From: Grammothele lineata
Taxonomy: Eukaryota; Basidiomycota; Agaricomycetes; Polyporales; Polyporaceae
Length of the DNA: 64,000 nt
Reading direction: 5' to 3'
Assembly: GCA_002150815.3 (NCBI GenBank)
Contig: NDFF03000374.1
Coordinates: forward strand, 1-64,000
Shown: positions 33,790 through 44,503 of the stretch, in pieces
Numbering within the stretch: position 1 is the stretch's first letter
Layout of the letters: each line of letters opens with the position of its first letter
Program-made: the position numbers and the translations under genes
Notes under the pieces: generated by a model
Seen by the model: only the letters and a program-made list of their open reading frames with translations
The model's database searches: none
Told to the model about the DNA's origin: nothing

Positions 33790-34450
33790 GCCGCATATAT
33801 CCACCCTCCCGGCGCTCGAAAGACGCCCCTCAATCTCCTATCAAGACCTCGTCGGGAACTCGTTGGGGCCTTTGGGTGAGTCCATGATTTCTCGTCTGCG
33901 TCATTTTGGCTCCTTCGTTGCGACCCTATCGCTCGACGCCGGGACGCGCTGCGTAAGGCGTGTCTCGGGCAGGGACATTCAACCCCGGTTGCTGATGAGA
34001 GCGGCTTTCCCGGCTGGCCCGCCGGTGGTGCGCGCTGAGGCCTCACTCGAGAAGCCACTGGGCGGGTGGGCGTGCGGTGTGCCCTTGCCTTTGGGACACG
34101 CACATTTGGTCGGAAGATGGGATGCGGCGTTGGGCCCTCTGCGTAGGGACGCGCGCGCGAGTCTGAAGACTGGCCTGCATGTTTTGCGCGGGCGGTGGCG
34201 GGGCCCCTGCGTGGCCTTGCGCACTGAAGACCCCGCTGAGATCGACCGGTGGTGGTGTGTGCCGCGACCACCAGGCGTTGAGGCTGCAGCAGAACGGGTC
34301 AGACGGTTGGCGCACGCGCTGCGTGTTGGGGTTGTCTCTTGCAAGTCGAGTATGAGGGGTTTCCTTCAAGCGGGCAGGGTCTGGTCGCTCCGTTTCGGCG
34401 GCGCGCATCGGACCCGCTCGCGGACCATGAATTTTTGGACATGCTTCTGC
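33790..34450 (+). ncRNA. Unit B4 of the box family, most complete copy
   Basis: TATATA box (33795), GGGTGAGTCC donor-like text (about 33873), CCCTATCGCTCGACGC (33924), a GC hairpin, TCTCTTGCAAGTCGAG leading into GAGTATGAGGGG (34348), a strong hairpin GGGTC..GACCC (about 34377-34415), and AATTTTTGGA (34430). All three boxes and the TATA are intact in this copy. Confidence 0.48.
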
Positions 34451-34889
34451 TCTTTCGCGGAGCTGGAACGTCATTTAATGGTTAACTGATGCTGATGCAC
34501 TGTCAGGTTGAACACGTTGTGTAGAACGCCAGAGTCAAGACGGCGGATGTTATCAACGTCGTGCCCCTTCCGTAGTTCCTCGCAAAATTCAACATGACCC
34601 TTGCTGTCCTGCTTGTACTCCAACCATGTATATATAACAGTTCAAATCGTCCGGAACGATGCTTCGTCAAAGCTTCTCAAGGGCACGCTCTCGCTGTCCC
34701 GCCGGTGAATCAACGCAGCGTGCTTTAACATCAATACCGCGGTTGTTATAACTTATACTAGCGATCCTTCGTCGTTTGCAAAGAAAGCAGCGAGCTGCGG
34801 CCCGATGTCACTGGCCGGTAGAAATCTGTGGCGAAAGTCGGGATGCAAGTGCGCCACTCAGAACCGGCAAGACCCGCATCCCGCCACCC

Positions 34890-35560
34890 GCCGTATATAT
34901 GAAGCGGCCCCTGTCCGAAAATCCATCTCGTCTTTCCTTTCGACCACGACCATCCTCAGAAGACCCCAGCTCCTCTATCCCCGCACGAAAGGTACGACGA
35001 TCATTTCTCTCACCTTCGTCCATTCTCTTCTCTGCTCCCATAACCCTATCGCTCGACGCTGGGGCACGTTCTCACAACGAGCCCCGGGCAGAGACGGGAT
35101 CCTCCCCGGGGAGCGACCCCATATCGCCCAGTGATGCCTGCCAGCGAGACTAGTGCACTCAGGACCTACGTATAAGGGCAGGGCGCGAAGGCGCTATGCC
35201 GTGGACCCAGAGAGGTCAGCGTGCGGATGTCTCACAGAGATGAGTTCCGAACGGCGAGATAGGCCGACCCTGAAGTCCCTTGGCCAGGATGTGCCCGTGG
35301 GGTGTGCAACGCAGAGTCGTCGTTCGAGCGCAAGAGGCAGGGTCCGAGAGGGTTGTCATGACCGCTCATAGGGGAGGTCTCTGCGAGTCGAGTATGAGGG
35401 GTTTTTGGCTCATTCGTTCGCTTTTCTTGTTGTGACCGTGGAGGGCTGATGGGCCGAGTCGCTACGACTCAACCCGTTCAGCTAGTACGCGGGAACAAGC
35501 TGTTTCCCTTTACGATGGGCTTGGGGTGAAACGGTTGCTGATCCGTAAATTTTCAGGTCG
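34890..35560 (+). ncRNA. Unit B5 of the box family
   Basis: GTATATAT (34893), AAAGGTACGACG donor-like text (about 34987), CCCTATCGCTCGACGC (35044) followed by a GGGGC..GCCCC hairpin, TCTCTGCGAGTC leading into GAGTATGAGGGG (35390). The third box is less clear (GTTTTTGGC directly after, AAATTTTCAGG at about 35548). Confidence 0.42.
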
Positions 35561-36071
35561 TGTCATACGTCTTGCAAGAGCACAGTCTGGTCGCCGAACA
35601 CTTAAGGTTGTTGCCACGGATCAGCCTCAAGGATGGTAGAGGATGTCGTTTATATAGGAGGTTACCGTCTGTACCGTCGATAGATAGTAGTAAGCCTTTA
35701 CGATCACAACCAGAACATTTGTCCGTCTTCGCGATGGCCTCCAAGTGAGAGGACATGACTGCCAACACACCCGTGAGCCATGACATCCAAATGACGAAGA
35801 GACATGCAACGTACAGGTGCCCGCCGTAGACGGCAAGATAGCCGCCCCCGCTGCCCAAGGACTACACAGTGCACACCGGTCCAACGTCGGACTCGCCCGC
35901 CCTTCCTGCTAGCGACGTCATAGATCCAGCATCTCTCAGATTAGATTAGATCTCCCGTCCGTTGGTGGCTGACGCTCTTTGGCGGCGAACGTGAACACAG
36001 TGGGGGCAGACCTCGGCGTTAAGGGAGGCTGGCACATTCGAGCTCAGCTGGGCCGGATTGCAAGGGACGGG

Positions 36072-36077
36072 TATATA
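36072..36077 (+). promoter_or_regulatory. TATA box of the 36165 gene
   Basis: TATATA about 90 bases before the start codon, at the spacing usual for a short leader. Confidence 0.55.
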
Positions 36078-36164
36078 GTCCCGAATATTCGCCCGCTCCT
36101 CCTCACCTATCCTTGCATTCGCACTGCTACCATCTGCACTTACACCATCTTGCTATTATACGCA

Positions 36165-36572
36165 ATGCCTTCTGCCTTCACTCGCTCTTCGCTCTTCGGC
36201 ACAAAGAAGCTCCCTGGCGGAGCCTCGACCTGCGGGTCGACCCGCAGCGCGTCGTGCCCCACCTCGTCCATCCGGTCCCCTTCAACCTCCTCCCGTAGCT
36301 CCTCGTCGGACGCGCCCCTCGGCGCGCCGCGGGAGATGCGCTCGCTCTGCCAGGGCGCAGGGAACGGGCTCGTCAAGTACACCCTCCTCTCGCTTGCGGA
36401 CGCGCAGGCGAGGGAGGAGATCGTCTACCGGACGATCCCCGACAACAACCGCTTCGAGCCCCGGGACTGGATGACGGACACGCGCCAGGTCGGCCCCCAC
36501 GGCTACACGCTGCTCTCCCTGGAGGAGGCCCGCGCGCGCGCGGACATCGTGTACCGTACGCACCAGCTGTAA
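36165..36572 (+). CDS. Small two-repeat protein, function unknown
   Basis: Reading frame of 135 residues with a TATA box in front. The first 60 residues are Ser/Arg-rich. The second part holds an internal repeat: KYTLLSLADAQAREEIVYRT (about residues 72-91) and GYTLLSLEEARARADIVYRT (about 113-132), separated by NNRFEPRDWMTD. The near-identity of two copies supports real coding. No signal peptide, membrane segment or known domain. Codons end mostly in C/G. A GTGAGT..CATAG segment after the stop (36591-36644) may be an intron in the 3' leader. The gene lies directly beyond the box-family array. Confidence 0.7.
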   Translation: MPSAFTRSSLFGTKKLPGGASTCGSTRSASCPTSSIRSPSTSSRSSSSDAPLGAPREMRSLCQGAGNGLVKYTLLSLADAQAREEIVYRTIPDNNRFEPRDWMTDTRQVGPHGYTLLSLEEARARADIVYRTHQL

Positions 36573-37078
36573 GCTGTTCAAGTGAGTCGTAGTCGTCTGT
36601 CTGCGAAGTCGAGATCTCGCGCTGACCGTTCGTGTTCGCGCATAGGTAGAAGACGTCAAGATCCAAGCGCGCGGGCGCGCATCGGTCGAGCGTCAAGACG
36701 AACCATTCGAGGAGACCTGGAGTCCACGATGGCGTCAAAACTTCCAAGAGGTCGAACAGGGCGGGACCCGGGACTTCGAAGGAGACCGAGGCCTGAGTGC
36801 CGAATAGGGCAAGGCCGGGGACGTTGGAGGAGATATGGGCTGGGACGTGGACATAGGTTTGTTGAAGGCGTTGGCGAGACTGGCGGTCCCGGGCTTGATC
36901 ACCCCGAGGTCGTCAGCCTCCCCGACATTGCCGGGTATAGTACGCGCGTGACGTATTGAAGCTTTCTATTCGACAGTCAGGGCGCGCCGCGCGCAACAAG
37001 CAGTATCTGAAGACCAGCCGAAACTAAGTTCACTCTATCTGGGATGTCTATGTGTACAGAATAGCTTACTGACGATAT

Positions 37079-37330
37079 TTGACGTGTTTTGCAGGTCAGA
37101 TTTTACGCGACGCTATGCGCGTGGTAAGTATGGTAAGTATTTTGCGTGTTTTGAGTGTTTGTATGTTGTGTGATTTGTGTTTTATGTTGTATGGTTTGTG
37201 TTGTTTTTGTGTCGTGTTGTATGGTTTTTTGTTGTGTTTGTGTTATGTGTTTGTATGGTTTGTGTGTTTGGGTGTTGGGTGTTGGGTGTTGGGTGTTGGA
37301 GGTGGATCGGGTTCTGGGGGATTATTGGGT
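37079..37330. repeat. C-poor, GT-rich low-complexity tract with GGGTGTT repeats
   Basis: About 180 bases with almost no C on the plus strand, ending in four GGGTGTT-type units near 37267-37300. Strong strand asymmetry and four G runs make a G-quadruplex or R-loop plausible. Frames through it are low-complexity and not believed. Confidence 0.8.
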
Positions 37331-37710
37331 TCTGGGGGATTATTGGGTTCTGGGGGATTATTGGGTTCTGGGGGATCATCGGGTTCTGGGGAATCATTGG
37401 GCTCTGGGGTTTTTCGGGTTCGGGGGCGTACAGCGGGCTCTGGGGGATCATCGGGTTCTGGGGGCTCACCGGGTTCTGGGGGCACATCGGGTTCTGGGGG
37501 CAGCGAGCATACTTGGTGGCTCGGGAGGTGGGCGGGACAATCGGGTTCTGGGGGCATAAATGCGTCGTGAGTGCGCATCAACGGGTTCTGGGGGCAGCGG
37601 GCACACTTGGTGACCCGAGAGACGGATGGAAATCACGGATTCTTGGGGGCATATCGTTGGGCTCTGGGGGCACATTGGGCTCTGGGGGATAAACAACGGG
37701 TTCTGGGGGC
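37305..37710. repeat. Minisatellite with core GGGTTCTGGGGG
   Basis: Tandem array of 18-base units (GGTTCTGGGGGATTATTG and variants), about 15 or more copies, perfect at the left and diverging to the right. The long frames through it (Gly/Ser on plus, Pro/Gln/Asn on minus) are products of the repeat. Confidence 0.9.
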
Positions 37711-38335
37711 ATAAATGATGACATTAATGGGGCACCAGTGGGCACTGACCGGCGGGAACGGCCGTCTCGTCGGTTACGTGCTGCTGGTGATGGTGCACAC
37801 CCCGGTCTGGCCAGACCACCTCTCTTCGCCTTCGTGGTTTCGTGCGCCTTCGTATCTCGAGGGCGGGCGGCACGGGGGCGATGAAAGGCTGGGAGGGGCA
37901 GTATCGGGGTATTGGCGCATGGACGTACTGACGAAACGTTGTGGACCTGTGTGAGATCAACGCGTAGAGAACGCTATATTGTCTTGTAATGTCAGGCGAA
38001 TGAGCATGACACCTCGGATTGAAGGTGAGCGGCCGTGGGGTTGATATGGGCCGAACAGTGAGCCTATAGAAGAGAGCTCACAAGATCTTGCGCACCGACA
38101 CCTAGATGACTAACAACAGACAACCATACGCAGCCGTTCTTGCAGGATGTCGGCTAATCCCACGGTTGACCGGGATACGCCGCGCAACTAGTGTATTGGT
38201 CACTCGAAGGGACGTAGTACAACAGCCCAAGAATCCTGCGTACCGGGGTCTAGATATAAACAGGATTAGCTGATATACGGATGGCCCACTGCTAACCCAT
38301 GATGCGACATTCAAAGCAAGGTGACGGGGAGACAT
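37711..38335. other. Spacer with no supported gene
   Basis: Short frames only; 3' side of the minus-strand F-box gene. Confidence 0.5.
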
Positions 38336-40188
38336 TTATGTAGAGATTTGAACTCGTTTTGGAGATTCAATTCGAGGTTTGTACCGCCGATAGGTTCTAA
38401 ATTCTTGCATCGGAATCCAGTACAGCTGGATCTCGTCCGCGTTCACGACGGCACCAATCATATCACAGTTATGCACATTTCTGGGATAGTTTATCTATCA
38501 GCACCAGTACTGTATTGTGGCAAAGAGCTGGAAACTCACATATATCCCGCTTCAGCGAGTCGGCCGTCGCCTCTGCACAGAATGATATCCCCGTTGATGC
38601 CTCTTTGTGTATGCCAAAAATCCCAACCCTCATCCACCCCAAACTCCTGCGGTGTACACTTCAAGAATGCGCCGTCGAGATACCAGCTCATGGCCCCACG
38701 CGGAACGTTGGTATCGCCAGTAATCTTCATAGCTACAACTTGCGTTCCATTATATTGGAGATGTAAGACCTCCGTCCCGCCAAAGCCTCCGAGCCAGAAT
38801 CCCTGAAGGGAGGCAGGATGCCAATCTGGCGCGCTGGGATCTGCTGCGGGTCTGCGGCCAATCGCGTTGTCTCTCACTGGGAAGTATCGCGGGGGTGATA
38901 GTGTGTCGATGGAAGGCCAGTGGAGGGCCGGAGCGTGTAACGCCGCGCACGCGCACTGTTGTTGCGCACAACGGAGCGTAATGGCAGGGGGACTATCCAT
39001 AGGAGCAGGGGCCTCGTAAAGGACGGGAAGGCGTGCGGCGGGGTAGATGTTGACGAGCTGAACCTGACTGTGATGGTATGGATTCATCCCCGCGGGCTCC
39101 CCGGCTTCTTCTGCAGGCACACGCGGCAGGCGGCGGATGCCATGATCGACGTCGAGCCACCTCGGAGTAGTATAAGGAACGCTGCCGCGGATGTCTTCAA
39201 ACGTGGGAAGACCTCCAGGAAACGTGGGGAGGTCATCGGAGCGGCGGTAGAAACGAATGTGGTACTGAGATTGGGCCGCTGCGTGACGGACCTCAAGTGC
39301 AGAGGGGTGCGCGCGATGGGGAGGCTCCGGGGTGCAAAACACGCGGACGCGGGGAGATGTCTTCATCGAGAGCGCGTCGGAGGTGAATGGGTGCTGTGGT
39401 ACATCTTCATGGACGGGGGCGGGCTCGAAGGAGATCTTGAGGGCACGAACATAGTTCGGCGGACTGGGTTCATCTGCGGGTGTGCCAGGAGGGCGCGGGA
39501 AGGACCATACCTCGCCCACGATGCCGCCCTGTTCGTGTTCGTCTCCTGCGAAGAGTCTGAATTCGAGTATTCCCCCAAAGAAAGGATAGTCGCTTGCCCA
39601 CAAGCCTACGAGGGGGCCGTACACATGCAGAAGTTCTGTATAGATCGTGCGAGCGGGTACACCACTGAAATAGGGGAAGTCGCGGAGACCGTAGGCGGCG
39701 GACGCTCGTCTCCAAAGTGTGTCGTCATGAGCGTGGCGATGAAGCTGTCGGCAGGTGCTGCAAAAATGGACGAGATCGATGACGGAAACGAAGTCGAGCA
39801 GGCCGTGGAGGACGTCGAAGGGTAGCCTTGAGGCCCACGTGGTCGCCTCCAAGCCACCTACTACGTCCGGGTTTGGAGAGCCGATACAACACTCGACTCC
39901 GACTTGCATGTCGATAACAAGAGTTTCCGGGTCTGCGTAAGAGAATCCTGAGGGAGACCGTTTGTCAATATCGAAGCGTTGAATCCCTACCGGCACGGCT
40001 GGGAAGGAGGAGTACCAACAACCAACTTCGCGTACATAGCCGCCTGTTTTCTGGATCACCAATCGCCATTCGTGTTCCATCAAACAGTATCGCACATTCT
40101 TGGCTGGCATAGATGCACACGGACGCGCCGACCGTTGAATGGGCATAATGCACGAGACTGATCGAAATAAATGGTATAACCAGTACAT
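38336..40188 (-). CDS. F-box protein of about 597 residues
   Basis: Two exons, 40188-38540 and 38480-38336, joined over a 59-base GTGAGT..CCCAG intron in phase. The F-box is at about residues 118-160 (RLPFDVLHGLLDFVSVIDLV, HFCSTCRQLHRHAHDDTLWRR); it would dock to Skp1 in an SCF ubiquitin ligase. The next part, YFSGVPARTIYTELLHVYGP with LVGLWASDYPFFGGILEFRL, resembles the conserved module following the F-box in a family of fungal F-box proteins that ends in beta-rich repeats (QGFWLGGFGGTEVLHLQYN, WYLDGAFLKCTPQEFG). Substrate unknown. ATG at 40188 is the first; later Met residues at about 40147 and 40105 are also possible starts. Confidence 0.85.
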
Positions 40189-40403
40189 TGGACGATGCGG
40201 ATCCGAAGGGTCAGTACGATGCGAGAACGTTGCACAGGAAGCACGGTGGACGGTCGTAACCTATCGTAAAGGAGATAGAGAAGTTAAGGTGATAATGGTA
40301 GTGACGGATAGATATGAGCTAAGTAGAGCTAGATGGATATGCGGATGTGAGACAGTTAGACTATTGAGAATACTGAGGTGCGGTAATGAGGGACCGAGTC
40401 CGG

Positions 40404-43400
40404 CTAGTCAGATTTGTGTTCCAGCTCGCCGAGGAACGCCAGCCACGTCTTCTTGTCGATGACGCCCACATCTGTGCCGCACCCGCGATCCGTTAGCACG
40501 ACAAAACCGCCCACGAACTACAGCTAAGAGAAGGAAGACTCACAATATCCGTCCGTGTCGGTGACGACGACATAGCGCGCGCCAAGCTTCGTGAAGAACT
40601 GCTGGACGAGCTCGAGCGGGCAGTTGTCCTGCACGGTGAGTGGCGCCTGGTCCATGTAGCAGCTGAAGTCGAACGGGTCTTGGCCGAGCATCGCCGAGCC
40701 CGTCTCCGCGAGCGACGAGACTGAGCCGAGCATCGCGCCCCCGTGTCCGTTCGGGCTCGTCGAGTGGAAGATGATGGGTTCGTCCGGGTCGTCCGCGACA
40801 ATGCCTGGCAGGTAAGGTCAGCGAACGAGCATCGGGAGGTGAACGAGGAGACTTACTCAAAGCGTGCTCGAGCTCATTCGCGCCGATGTACCCAAGCATG
40901 TGCATCCCATCGTCGTCCGGCCGGAGAATGGGGAACCCGCTGTCCGAGTGCCCGGCGTTGACGAGCTCCTGAAGCCGATCCCGGAGCGACTTGACGGTGT
41001 TCTCGTGGTCGAGGCGGATCACCTCGACGTCGCGGTCAGTGATATCGTTGATAACGTGTGAGCCCCAGATGTAGTCGTGCTTCGCTTCCAGGTACGGCAA
41101 CTGCGAGAGCTCGATGACGAGGTCGTAGATGCCCTTCGGCTCGATTGCGTCCGCAACGGTCTTGGCGACGAGCACGGAGAGCATGACGGGACCCGCGTAG
41201 GTCAGGGTATCGGTGAGCTCGAACATGATGACGGCGAGCGAGACGGTCGTGCGCTATCAAGCGGGGTGAGTCAAACATCAGTTCGAGCCAGCGGGACAGG
41301 CAAGAAGGCGTACCGTAGCACCGGACAGGGTCGCGGCAGCACCGACCATGGCATACAGACCGGGAATGACGCAGTTGAGATCCCCCTTGCATGCAGCGAA
41401 CATCGGACTCCGGGGGTAGGAAAACTGCATCCACTGGACGAGAATGCCGACGATGCGGCCCGCACAAGCACCAACTGTATAGCAATGTCAGGGTCCAAGA
41501 ACATCAAGATGGTGGGTCGGATGGGTCGCACCTCCGAGCGTGGGGATGAAGATACCAGCAGGGACCTTGATGCCAAACGTCACGATAGTCAATGCGCCCT
41601 TGACGAGAAGTGCGAGAAGGAGCGCGCCGATGACCGGTAGTGCCTGAGTCGGAGGGTTAAGGACGCAAAGCCCCGAGTGGGTGTTCTTGCCGCCGACACG
41701 ACACTCGGCGAACAAGTTGTACACAAGTTCGGTGCCCCCCATGCGGGTGTACGGGTTGAGGAAACTCAGCACGGCGGTGACAAATGTGACCTAGGCACAT
41801 CTTAAGTTATAATCTTCAGAAGTATAGGCGATTTTCAACTCACAAGAACCACTTCCATGACAGGGTAGGTCTTCATCCAGGTACCATTCCGAACATGACG
41901 GCTCCAGCGGTAGTTGAGCTTTGAAAAGTATGCGCCATAAACACCACCAAAGACTCCGAGCAGGAGGAAGGGCAGGAGCTCGTACGCGTGCCAATCCTGC
42001 AAAAATTCGGTGAGTTACAATGTGGGAGCGTCTGGGTAAAGCAACACACCTTGTCGTAGGTCACTTGGAACAAGACCAGCTTACCGCTACCAAAGGGATC
42101 CAGGAAACGCAAGGTCATGGCGGCGACCATAGCGCAGAAAAAGCTGCATAATGTGTTAGATCATCAACAAGCTGCGTATGACCGCATATACTCACCTCCT
42201 CCACATGACCTTGGCTGGGAAGAAGTACGACACCTCCTCGAGGCTGAACAAGACACCGCCAACGGGAGCACCGAAGGCTACAGCGACACCGGCTGCGCAA
42301 GCCGCGCTCAAGATGCCACGTCTCTTGCCTGGGACGACTGTAAGGACATACAATACGTCTGACCACGAACCTTGACTTACCTTCGTTGTTTTCGTACTTG
42401 CTGAAAAATCTGCTGACGATGTTGCCGATACAAGAGGCGATGTGCACAAACGGACCCTCCTTACCTGCAAAAGGTAAGCTGTTAGCGGCCTATCGAAAAA
42501 CCCTGTTGGACAGTTACGCACCGAGAGAAAGTCCTGATGCCACGGAAAGTGCGAGTCCCACCGACTTGGTGAACAGCGTCCGACCTCCCAAGTAGCCGTG
42601 AATCACAAAACCTGGATACCCATTAGATATATGCGCGCACGTTGAAAGACCTAGAAAACTGCACCTGACAAGATGGTCTTGATTTCGGGTATACCGCTTC
42701 CTGCAGCCTGCACGTTACGTATGAGTACGAATCCCTAGTTGGCATGTGACGGCCGTATTAATTCAGACGTACATAATAGAGGACCTTCCGCGGGCCGGCG
42801 GGGGCATTAGATGAACTCTTCCTGTCGTCACCGCTGGCGAATGTTGATGAGAGCACGCCCGAATCTTTGCGAGTGACGAAAGAGGTGGATGCAGTCAGAT
42901 GGATGGTGAGAAGAGAGGAGACGATCGCAAGCAGGACCTAAAGAGGCATTTATATAAGACATGAAGGATCCCTCGAAAGGAGCGTATGGAGCGTACGGCT
43001 ATGATGGTGTAGGCGGTGCAATCCAACGCTTCAATTTCCAACCAGTCCGAAGTGTTCGCAAGGGATCCAAAGTAGTCGCCCCACGTGCGCCATGCTAGAC
43101 AGTCCTCCTCGGCTGCGAACGCGACGAAGGCGGGGACCGCGGACGAGAAAGGACGCAAGTCGTCGTCTGCTCCCGGGCAGCAGAAGCGCTTCGCCTTCCA
43201 GACGCCGGCGGTGCAGTAGCCCTCCTTGATGTCGAAGAGCCATTGTTCGCCGCGCACGATGAGGAAGGCGACGATAGCAGTCAGAAACCCGATGATGGTC
43301 ACCGTAATCCACCCGATCGCGCGGTCGAGCTGCCTCCGCAGGCGGCCCCGCTTCGACCTGCGTTTCCGAAGCGCGGCCTGGCGGGCCGAGTCCTTGATGG

Positions 43401-43908
43401 CGTCGTGCAGCCAGTCGATGGAAGTAAACGACGAGTACCAGACGCGGACGCCGTTCGTCTTCACCGCGCCCTCCTGGTCGCCTTCGCCCTGACCTTTGAC
43501 GATGGGTCGGTCATACGCCGAGATGGGCCGCTGTGCATTGAAGTAGCTGCTGTTCCGAAGCGAGTGCGGAGAGTGAACGCTCGGCGTGGGCGGATTCGTG
43601 AAGCGGCCCTTGGGGATGTGGAGACTCGGGGGCGCGTGGCGACTGCGGAAAGTGGACTTGGCTTTGCGCCCGTTGGCGGTGGAAGACGTGGGGAGCGCTC
43701 CGTACGAGGCAGCGCGCTGGGAGAGTCCCGGACGGAGCGCAGTCGTCTCGGTGGGTTCCCCGTCCGCGTCCGAGGCAGGCGGGTTCCCGATTCGTAGCAG
43801 GCGCTGTCTTCTCCATTCAACCGTTGACGGACCACTCAAGGGGCCCGACGGAGGCTCTTCCGCACTCGCGCTGAGGGAGGGATTGGACGGGCTCTTCTGG
43901 GGAGGCAT
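40404..43908 (-). CDS. CLC-type chloride/proton exchanger
   Basis: Member of the CLC family, close to fungal Gef1-type proteins that acidify or ion-balance Golgi and endosomes. About 13 exons, some 940 residues. The N-terminal 250 residues are Ser/Pro-rich and cytosolic. Transmembrane part: [20 protein letters not shown], the selectivity motif [14 protein letters not shown] with the gating glutamate, [15 protein letters not shown] with the second (proton) glutamate, [18 protein letters not shown], and [20 protein letters not shown]. Having both glutamates argues for a Cl-/H+ antiporter rather than a channel. Two CBS domains close the protein ([20 protein letters not shown] to [28 protein letters not shown] to [14 protein letters not shown]). 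First intron 42996-42938. The ATG at 43908 is the first usable one; the frame upstream to 44292 has no ATG. Confidence 0.93.
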
Positions 43909-44503
43909 TGCGACCTGATCAGGATGCGAGGATAAGGTGAGATGCGCACAGACTCCCGAGCTCTGCGCCGTCCACGAGGTGGTAGCTGGAAGCTGCGCAG
44001 CTGACTGGGGGATTCTCGCCGACTGAGGAGGTAAGAAATGCCGCGCCGAAGCCCGAGGGAAGCTCGACAACCCACCTAGAACGAGTCCGTGGACTGAATC
44101 CCCTCGCGTTCCACAACAAAGAGCACCGTTCTGGAGCTCGGAGAACGGCACAGCGGAGTGTACTGGGGCGAGGCGGAGGGTCACAGAAGAGAGTGTGTGA
44201 GTGTCAAGGAGAGTGTCGGGCAGTTGCCCTTGGTCGTTCCGCGGCGCTGGTCCCCAAACGCGGCTCGCTGGGCCGCCACCCTCCGCCACCACTCCGCCAC
44301 CGCGACACTTACCCGGCGCTCATCTATCTTGGCCTAATTTCACGTGACTGGATTCCCCGAAAGGCAATCCCACGTGGAAGCCGGGCAGACTGGCTCGCAG
44401 CCTGGTCCGCGCGTCCACCGCGCGTCTTGAGCGTCGAGTCGAGCAGTGAACATCCCCGGCTCAGCCACTAGACCACACCTTACGACACACCCTCGACGCA
44501 GAC
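43909..44503. promoter_or_regulatory. Divergent promoter of the CLC gene and SMD3
   Basis: 595 bases between two outward-facing starts. No TATA box; a pyrimidine-rich stretch precedes the SMD3 start. Confidence 0.5.

Noticed and set aside
28543..35560. Telomerase RNA, spliced-leader RNA or known snRNAs (U1, U2, U4, U5, U6) as identity of the units
   Set aside because: None of the diagnostic words (telomere template, U2 branch-site pairing, U5 loop, U6 ACAGAGA) is found, and there are many diverged copies.
37079..37692. Gly/Ser-rich and Pro/Gln/Asn-rich frames
   Set aside because: Created by the minisatellite; the start regions are GT-rich low-complexity sequence.
42010..42050. CGAATTTTTGCAG in the CLC gene as an Sm-like box (minus strand)
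   Set aside because: It is the polypyrimidine end of an intron of the CLC gene.
43909..44292. Upstream extension of the CLC reading frame
   Set aside because: No ATG in frame; it overlaps the promoter shared with SMD3.
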